From an uncultured Collinsella sp. (GTDB lineage: Bacteria > Actinomycetota > Coriobacteriia > Coriobacteriales > Coriobacteriaceae), in contig USFU01000103.1 of assembly GCA_900554135.1 (NCBI GenBank), positions 1 through 6,009 on the forward strand: a stretch of 6,009 nt of DNA. Direction: 5' to 3'. Shown piece after piece: positions 1-6,009 of this stretch. A program made the position numbers and the translations under genes. The notes beneath the pieces were generated by a model. It was not told the origin of the DNA, searched no databases, and saw nothing but the letters and a program-made list of their open reading frames with translations. Numbering within the stretch: position 1 is the first letter of the stretch; every line of letters begins with the position of its first letter.

Positions 1-1152
1 GAGTCCAAAAAGAAGGGCTTCTTTGGCAAAAAGAAGAAGACCGAGGAGAAGAAGCACAACCTCAAGGTTACCGAGGATGGCGTGCTCGCTGTTGAGGACT
101 TCAACCTCACCGTTCACGACCAGGAGTTCATCGTCCTCGTTGGCCCGTCTGGCTGCGGTAAGTCCACGACGATGCGCATGGTTGCCGGCCTGGAGGACAT
201 TACCTCGGGCGACGTGCTCATCGACGGCAAGCGCGTCAACGACGTGGCGCCCAAGGACCGCGACATCGCCATGGTGTTCCAGAGCTACGCTCTGTACCCC
301 AACATGACGGTGTACGAGAACATGGCGTTTACGCTTGAGCTCAAGAAGGTCCCCAAAGACGAGATCGACCGCAAGGTTCGCTCCGCTGCCGAGATCTTGG
401 GTATCACCGAGTACCTCGACCGTAAGCCTAAGGCGCTTTCGGGCGGTCAGCGCCAGCGCGTCGCCATCGGCCGCGCCATCGTGCGTGACCCCAAGGTCTT
501 CCTGATGGACGAGCCGCTGTCCAACTTGGATGCCAAGCTTCGTAATCAGATGCGTGCCGAGCTCATTAAGCTGCGCCACGAGATCAAGGGTACGTTCATC
601 TATGTTACCCACGACCAGACCGAGGCTATGACCCTCGGCGACCGTATCGTGGTCATGAAGGACGGCGTCGTCCAGCAGATCGCCACCCCGCAGGAGGTCT
701 TCAACCATCCCGCGAACATCTTCGTCGCCGGCTTTATCGGCGTGCCGCAGATGAACTTCTTCGATGCCCAGCTGGTGCGCTCGGGCAACGGCTTTACCGT
801 CAAGACCGAGGATATGAACGTGGCGCTCGCCCCCGAGACCTGCGCTCAGCTCGCCCTCAACTGGGACGGCGGCGACGTGAAGGAGATCACGGCCGGCGTG
901 CGCCCCGAGCAGATCCTGCTTGCCGACAAGGGCGAGGAGGGTGCGCTCCAGGGCACCGTCGAGGTGACCGAGCTCATGGGTTCGACCGAGCACGTCCACG
1001 TGACCGCTCCCGATGGTCAGTTCGTCCTGATCATTCCCGTTGTCGACCTCGAGGCCAAGGGTGCGCTCAAGGCGGGCGACCCCATTTGGTTCAAGTTCGA
1101 GAAGAACGCGACCCATCTCTTCGATAAGGTGTCTGGCAAGAACCTTATCTAG
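1..1152 (+). CDS. ugpC: Sugar ABC transporter ATP-binding protein, MalK/MsmX/UgpC family (5' partial)
   Basis: ATPase subunit that hydrolyses ATP on the cytoplasmic face to drive a binding-protein-dependent sugar importer. The frame is open from base 1, so the real start lies off the left edge. The GTG at 82 is internal: it follows the beta-strand region and has no SD. In window residue numbers (383 in view) I see Walker A GPSGCGKST at 48-56, the Q-loop in FQSYALYP (Gln94), signature LSGGQ at 146-150, Walker B VFLMDEP at 166-172 with catalytic Glu171, D-loop SNLD at 174-177 and switch His204 in YVTHD. A TOBE-type regulatory domain follows from about residue 260, including the family motif GVRPEQ. 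ABC motif spacing and the C-terminal domain are typical of the MalK group. The oddity is a lysine-rich stretch at residues 1-22 (10 Lys), placed before GVLAVEDFNL where most relatives have only a short turn. MsmX (multi-sugar) and UgpC (glycerol-3-phosphate) cannot be told apart from sequence; neighbouring malQ and glgP favour a sugar role. No permease or binding protein is in view. Confidence 0.93.
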   Translation, partial: ESKKKGFFGKKKKTEEKKHNLKVTEDGVLAVEDFNLTVHDQEFIVLVGPSGCGKSTTMRMVAGLEDITSGDVLIDGKRVNDVAPKDRDIAMVFQSYALYPNMTVYENMAFTLELKKVPKDEIDRKVRSAAEILGITEYLDRKPKALSGGQRQRVAIGRAIVRDPKVFLMDEPLSNLDAKLRNQMRAELIKLRHEIKGTFIYVTHDQTEAMTLGDRIVVMKDGVVQQIATPQEVFNHPANIFVAGFIGVPQMNFFDAQLVRSGNGFTVKTEDMNVALAPETCAQLALNWDGGDVKEITAGVRPEQILLADKGEEGALQGTVEVTELMGSTEHVHVTAPDGQFVLIIPVVDLEAKGALKAGDPIWFKFEKNATHLFDKVSGKNLI

Positions 1153-1220
1153 GCCCGGTGCACCCAGGCCATCCCTTTGGGCGACTGCGGCTTTGCCATC
1201 CTTTTGCCGTGGTCACATAT

Positions 1221-1264
1221 AAGGCTCCCTTCCCGTCCACTGGGCGAGAGGGGAGCCTTTCTTT
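1221..1264 (+). terminator. Rho-independent terminator of the ABC ATPase gene
   Basis: AAGGCTCCC (1221-1229) pairs perfectly with GGGAGCCTT (1251-1259). Most of the interior (1230-1238 with 1242-1250) also pairs, including wobbles and one mismatch, leaving a tight loop near 1239-1241. The right arm runs into a T-rich tail (TTTCTTT). It lies about 70 bp after the ATPase stop, so it probably ends that transcript. Confidence 0.85.
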
Positions 1265-1290
1265 GTGTTGGGGCCGTTCATCTGTCAGTT

Positions 1291-1349
1291 TGTCTTGATC
1301 TGTAACAGGAGGAGGGCCAAATTGGGCCCAGATGTTACAGATCAAGACA
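1291..1349. repeat. Inverted repeat unit 1 (17/17 perfect arms)
   Basis: TGTCTTGATCTGTAACA (1291-1307) and its exact reverse complement (1333-1349) flank a 25-nt spacer. The spacer can form its own small stem, GGGCC (1314-1318) with GGCCC (1325-1329). This is the most perfect of the three units. Confidence 0.85.
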
Positions 1350-1370
1350 GCGTCGAGCTGCCTGTCCTTT

Positions 1371-1429
1371 CATCTCGATCTGTAACACGAAGAACTGATT
1401 TCGGCAGTTACCTGTTACAGATCGAGATT
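1371..1429. repeat. Inverted repeat unit 2 (16/17 arms)
   Basis: CATCTCGATCTGTAACA (1371-1387) pairs with TGTTACAGATCGAGATT (1413-1429) at all but the outermost position. The 25-nt spacer holds an inner stem, AACTG (1393-1397) with CAGTT (1405-1409). The right arm runs into a short T-rich stretch (TTGTTTTA). Confidence 0.83.
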
Positions 1430-1450
1430 GTTTTAGCCGCCTTGCCCGTC

Positions 1451-1509
1451 TGTCTCATTCTGTAACAGGTAGACCCAGTTTTGCCGGCTAGGTGTTACAG
1501 ATCGAGATT
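1451..1509. repeat. Inverted repeat unit 3 (13/17 arms)
   Basis: TGTCTCATTCTGTAACA (1451-1467) pairs with TGTTACAGATCGAGATT (1493-1509) at 13 of 17 positions. The mismatches are two adjacent central positions in the left arm and the two outermost positions. The nine arm bases nearest the spacer are intact. The 25-nt spacer can form TAG(A)CC (1470-1475) with GGCTA (1486-1490). This is the most degenerate unit and lies next to the glgP terminator. Confidence 0.78.
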
Positions 1510-1545
1510 GTTTGGTCGAGACAAATCACGGGCTGGCGTATCGGC

Positions 1546-1581
1546 ACAAAAAGCGGAGCCGCGTTGCCGCGACTCCGCTTT
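1546..1581 (-). terminator. Rho-independent terminator of glgP
   Basis: Plus-strand AAAGCGGAG (1550-1558) pairs with CTCCGCTTT (1573-1581). After one mismatch the inner CGCG/CGCG continues the stem to a 4-nt loop. Read on the minus strand, the stem is followed by TTTTTGTG, a proper T-tract; the plus-strand side has none. It starts about 27 bp past the glgP stop codon, so it terminates glgP. Confidence 0.88.
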
Positions 1582-1607
1582 CAAGAGGATGGGTAAAGGA
1601 AGCGAAA

Positions 1608-3875
<2,268 letters not shown>

Positions 3876-3879
3876 GTTT

Positions 3880-3885
3880 CCTCCT
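3880..3885 (-). promoter_or_regulatory. Strong ribosome binding site of glgP
   Basis: On the minus strand AGGAGG is followed by AAAC and the ATG at 3875. This is a near-perfect SD with a short 4-nt gap. It fixes the glgP start and suggests efficient translation. Confidence 0.85.
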
Positions 3886-3911
3886 GTGGCGAGTTGACGA
3901 CATGTCAGAAA

Positions 3912-3955
3912 TTCAAAAGAAGCCCGCGCGAGGGATTGAGATGGCCTCGCGCGGG
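3912..3955 (-). terminator. Hairpin terminator between malQ and glgP
   Basis: Plus-strand CCCGCGCGAGG (3923-3933) pairs perfectly with CCTCGCGCGGG (3945-3955) around an 11-nt loop. On the minus strand the stem is followed by CTTCTTTTGAATTT, an interrupted T-rich tail. The stem is very GC-rich, but the T-tract is imperfect. It could end malQ transcripts fully, or only reduce read-through into glgP, which starts 37 bp beyond this feature. Confidence 0.75.
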
Positions 3956-4003
3956 AAAAGCGGTCGCGTCCGCACGGTGGGGTGGAGTCGGGCGCGGTGG
4001 CTC

Positions 4004-5509
4004 CTATTGGGGAAGTTCAATTTCGGCTTCCGACGGGATGCGGAAGTAGGTCTCTGTCCAGTCGGTGAGCTTGTGCTCGAGCTCGCGGGTGATGGCGCCA
4101 TCGAGCATGCGCCAGGTCCAGTTGCCGCCCAGGGTGGCGGGAGTGTTGATGCGCGCCTCGTTGCCCAGGTTGAGCAGGTCTTGCATGGTGTAGATGCAGG
4201 TATCGCTCACGCTGGCGGCGATGGTGCGGTTGAGTGCATCGGCTATGGGCTCGCCGGCCTGCTGGTGGGTGTATAGGGCCGCCTGCTCGCGCTGACGTGG
4301 GGTGGCCGTTCCCTCAAACCAACCGCGTGCCGTCTCGTTGTCGTGTGTGCCCACATAGGCGACGGTGTTGGCAATGTAGTTGTGCGGCAGGTAGTACGAG
4401 TTGGTGCCCTCAAAGGCGAACTGCAAGATCTTCATGCCGGGGAAGCCCGAGTTGTCGCGCATGTCGATGACGCCGGGGGTGAGGAAGCCCAGGTCTTCGG
4501 CGATGATGGGCAGCGTGCCGAGCTTTTCCTCGAGCGTCTTGAAGAACTTGAGGCCGGGGCCCTGCATCCACGAACCGTAGGACGAATCGGGTGAGGAGAA
4601 CGGCACCTCCCAATAGGCCTCGAAGCCGCGGAAGTGATCCAGGCGGATGACATCGTACATGTCGAGGGCGGCACGGATGCGGCCCTCCCACCAGGAGAAG
4701 CCGTCGGCCTCCATGGCGTCCCAGTCGTAGATGGGATTTCCCCAGTACTGGCCGGTGGCCGAGAACTGGTCGGGCGGCGTGCCAGCGACGCTCACAGGAT
4801 TACCGGCGGCGTCGATCTTAAAGAGCTCGGGCGTGGCCCACATCTCGACGGAGTCGCGCGAGACATAGATGGGCAGGTCGCCGATGATGAGGATGTCGCG
4901 TTCGTTAGCATAGGCCTTGAGGCGGCTCCACTGACGATCGAAGAAGTACTGCGTCATCTGGTGGTAGAGCATGCGCGCGGGATGGGCGGCGCAGACCTTG
5001 GCAGAAGCCTCACCGCGGGTACGGAGCTCCGCGGGCCACTCCCAAAATGCCTTGAGACCGCACTCCTCCTTGACGGTCATGAACTCGCAGTAGGGGATGA
5101 GCCAGTCTTCGTTGGTTTGGACAAAGTCGTCGAAGTCGGCCGGCTTGTCGGCGGCAAAGCGCTCGGCGGCGCGGTCGAGAATCTGACGACGGCCACCAAA
5201 GATGGCGCCATAGTCGACATTGCTGGGGTCGGAGCCCAGGTACACGCCGTCGATATCGCGCTGCTCCAGATAGCCGGCCTCGATGAGCTCGGCAAAGTCG
5301 ATGAAGTTGGGGTTGCCCGCACGGGCCGAGAACGACTGATACGGAGAATCGCCGTAGCTCGTTGTCGTAAGGGGGAGAATCTGCCAGTAATGTTGTTTGC
5401 ACGAGGCGAGGAAATCGACAAAGTCATAGGCGTTCCAGCCAAAGCCGCCGATACCGTACGGTCCGGGCAGAGACGAGATGGGCATGAGAACACCGCTTGC
5501 ACGCTCCAT
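4004..5509 (-). CDS. malQ: 4-alpha-glucanotransferase (amylomaltase, GH77)
   Basis: Transfers alpha-1,4-glucan segments between maltodextrins, releasing glucose and making longer chains for phosphorylase; cytoplasmic. With the ATG at 5509 the product is 501 residues and begins MERASGVLMPISSLPGPYGI, matching the compact amylomaltase type of about 500 residues rather than the longer E. coli MalQ. Early substrate-site motifs are YWQILPL at 41-47 and YGDSPYQSFSARAGNP at 52-67. The catalytic residues are clear: nucleophile Asp291 in VIRLDHFRGFEAYW, acid/base Glu338 in PIIAEDLG, and Asp390 in VGTHDNETARGWF. The frame stays open upstream to 5773, but an N-terminal extension would have to be translated through the galE terminator hairpin and has no family similarity that I recognise. 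The 5509 ATG has GGTGAG 7 nt upstream, which pairs with the UCACC of 16S rRNA. It lies between galE and glgP on the same strand, with gaps of 221 and 128 bp. Confidence 0.95.
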   Translation of the reverse strand: MERASGVLMPISSLPGPYGIGGFGWNAYDFVDFLASCKQHYWQILPLTTTSYGDSPYQSFSARAGNPNFIDFAELIEAGYLEQRDIDGVYLGSDPSNVDYGAIFGGRRQILDRAAERFAADKPADFDDFVQTNEDWLIPYCEFMTVKEECGLKAFWEWPAELRTRGEASAKVCAAHPARMLYHQMTQYFFDRQWSRLKAYANERDILIIGDLPIYVSRDSVEMWATPELFKIDAAGNPVSVAGTPPDQFSATGQYWGNPIYDWDAMEADGFSWWEGRIRAALDMYDVIRLDHFRGFEAYWEVPFSSPDSSYGSWMQGPGLKFFKTLEEKLGTLPIIAEDLGFLTPGVIDMRDNSGFPGMKILQFAFEGTNSYYLPHNYIANTVAYVGTHDNETARGWFEGTATPRQREQAALYTHQQAGEPIADALNRTIAASVSDTCIYTMQDLLNLGNEARINTPATLGGNWTWRMLDGAITRELEHKLTDWTETYFRIPSEAEIELPQ

Positions 5510-5516
5510 GGATGTG

Positions 5517-5522
5517 CTCACC
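5517..5522 (-). promoter_or_regulatory. Ribosome binding site that decides the malQ start
   Basis: GGTGAG on the minus strand lies 7 nt before the ATG at 5509. GGTGA matches the extended SD (AAGGAGGTGAT) complementary to the 16S rRNA tail, and an AGAAGG lies just upstream. The other in-frame ATGs, at 5605, 5647 and 5671, have no comparable site. Confidence 0.6.
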
Positions 5523-5601
5523 AACCTTCTTGTTGTGGGATCGGCCTGCAGATGGGTGAACAGTCCGTCCCGAGTTTTAAAGTCGATGTCCCTATTGTAG
5601 A

Positions 5602-5620
5602 ACATGTTGTTTAAACATGT
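5602..5620. promoter_or_regulatory. Possible operator dyad in the malQ promoter region
   Basis: ACATGTT (5602-5608) and AACATGT (5614-5620) form a perfect 7-bp inverted repeat with a 5-bp centre, in an AT-rich pocket between the galE terminator and malQ. On the minus strand a -10-like TACAAT lies directly downstream (5594-5599) and a TATACA overlaps the dyad (5618-5623). No convincing -35 box fits either. The placement suits a repressor or activator site for malQ, but the regulator family cannot be named. Confidence 0.4.
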
Positions 5621-5672
5621 ATAGGCGAGATTAAAAAGTTGGCCCATTTTCGGTAAGCGGTTACGCGCCATG

Positions 5673-5707
5673 AAAAAAGCCCCGGTCTCACATCGTGAGA
5701 TCGGGGC
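5673..5707 (-). terminator. Rho-independent terminator of galE
   Basis: On the minus strand GCCCCG and TCTCAC pair with GTGAGA and CGGGGC, separated by a single A/C mismatch, around a 3-nt loop. A run of six T follows (plus-strand A at 5673-5678). It lies 23 bp after the galE stop codon. Confidence 0.92.
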
Positions 5708-5730
5708 AAGAACGGTATGTAGGCTTTTTG

Positions 5731-6009
5731 CTACTCGGCGTCGGCGAAGCCGTTGGGGTTGTGGCTCTGCCAATTCCAGCTGTCACGGCACATATCCGCG
5801 ATATCGTACTGGGCCTTCCAACCCATCATGCGCTCGGCCTTGGAGGCATCGCACCAGTTGGCGGCGATGTCGCCGGCACGGCGCTCGCGGATCACATAGG
5901 GCAGCTCCTTGCCGCAGGCCTTGGAGAAGGCAGCGACGACCTCGAGTACCGAGGTGCCGGTGCCGGTGCCCAGGTTAAAGATCTCGACGCCGGTCTTGCC
6001 GTTCATCCA
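5731..6009 (-). CDS. galE: UDP-glucose 4-epimerase, C-terminal part (5' partial)
   Basis: Interconverts UDP-glucose and UDP-galactose (Leloir pathway) with bound NAD. Only the last 92 residues are in view; the frame is open to the right edge, and the ATG at 6006 is internal because the preceding codon (Trp) continues the conserved block. Recognisable C-terminal GalE motifs are VEIFNLGTGTGTSVLEVV, then PYVIRERRAGDIAANWCDASKAERMMGWKA, shown here by its key parts RRAGD (the UDP-binding Arg region) and the ASKA/LGW-type segment, then DMCRDSWNWQSHNPNGF near the end. The NAD-binding Rossmann half and the catalytic Ser-Tyr-Lys residues lie outside the window. Related NDP-sugar epimerases share this fold, but the WQSHNPNG-type tail is characteristic of GalE. 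It is followed by its own terminator. Confidence 0.93.
   Translation of the reverse strand, partial: WMNGKTGVEIFNLGTGTGTSVLEVVAAFSKACGKELPYVIRERRAGDIAANWCDASKAERMMGWKAQYDIADMCRDSWNWQSHNPNGFADAE

Larger units (their letters stand above)
1291..1509. repeat. Array of three ~59-bp inverted repeats with an exact 80-bp period
   Basis: Left arms begin at 1291, 1371 and 1451 and right arms at 1333, 1413 and 1493, so the period is exactly 80 bp. Each unit is a 17-nt left arm ending CTGTAACA, a 25-nt central spacer and a 17-nt right arm beginning TGTTACAG. The 21-bp linkers between units (1350-1370 and 1430-1450) are only loosely alike, as are the spacers. No credible ORF crosses the array, which sits between two converging genes and their terminators. 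It may be a REP-like intergenic palindrome family, a set of regulator binding sites, or a transcribed chain of hairpins; the sequence does not decide between these. Confidence 0.85.
1153..1607. other. 455-bp non-coding region between convergent genes
   Basis: It contains the ABC ATPase terminator, the three-unit inverted repeat array and the glgP terminator. The remaining stretches (1153-1220, 1265-1290, 1510-1545, 1582-1607) show no gene, promoter or RNA that I can support. Short open frames crossing it run through the palindromes and lack ribosome binding sites. Confidence 0.7.

Noticed and set aside
82..84. GTG as the start of the ABC ATPase gene
   Set aside because: It lies only about 20 codons before Walker A, inside a conserved strand, with no SD. 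The frame is open to the window edge, so the start is upstream.
1291..1509. CRISPR array
   Set aside because: The repeated parts are inverted, not direct, repeats. If the 55-bp right arm-linker-left arm blocks are treated as repeats, the linkers are poorly conserved. There are only two such blocks and no cas genes.
1291..1509. Integron attC-like cassette array
   Set aside because: The palindromic units resemble attC in size, but the core sequences GTTACAG and CTGTAAC do not fit GTTRRRY and RYYYAAC. There are no cassette genes between units and no integrase in view.
4634..5614. 326-codon open frame on the plus strand opposite malQ
   Set aside because: It covers the conserved catalytic part of malQ in antisense, with the same Val/Asp/Gly bias. 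It is a codon-bias shadow.

Overview
This 6-kb window looks like the chromosome of a GC-rich anaerobic gut actinobacterium, most likely a Collinsella-type member of the Coriobacteriia. That placement rests on the GC-rich codon use, the character of the proteins and the set of sugar-metabolism genes. It is an inference, since there is no rRNA or other marker here. All recognisable genes deal with carbohydrate uptake and alpha-glucan breakdown.

Layout from left to right: (1) 1-1152, plus strand, the MalK/MsmX/UgpC-type ATPase of a sugar ABC importer, with its 5' end off the left edge and an unusual lysine-rich insertion before Walker A; a rho-independent terminator follows at 1221-1264. (2) 1265-1607, a non-coding stretch between two converging genes. 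It holds three copies of a ~59-bp inverted repeat placed exactly 80 bp apart, then the terminator of the minus-strand gene. (3) 1608-3875, minus strand, glycogen/maltodextrin phosphorylase (glgP/malP type) with all active-site motifs and a strong ribosome binding site. (4) 3876-4003, a short gap with a GC-rich hairpin terminator. (5) 4004-5509, minus strand, 4-alpha-glucanotransferase (malQ), whose start is best placed well inside the longest open frame. (6) 5510-5730, a gap with a possible operator dyad and the terminator of the next gene. (7) 5731-6009, minus strand, the C-terminal end of UDP-glucose 4-epimerase (galE), cut by the right edge.

Together, the importer ATPase would power uptake of oligosaccharides. 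MalQ would rearrange maltodextrins into chains that phosphorylase can use, and the phosphorylase would release glucose-1-phosphate. GalE connects UDP-glucose and UDP-galactose. On the minus strand the order of transcription is galE, malQ, glgP. A hairpin terminator follows each of them, so they look like separately tuned units rather than one tight operon.

The protein-coding part is ordinary central sugar metabolism. The least explained element is the 80-bp-period palindromic array at 1291-1509. Its arms show paired base changes, which suggests that the hairpin or dyad itself is maintained.
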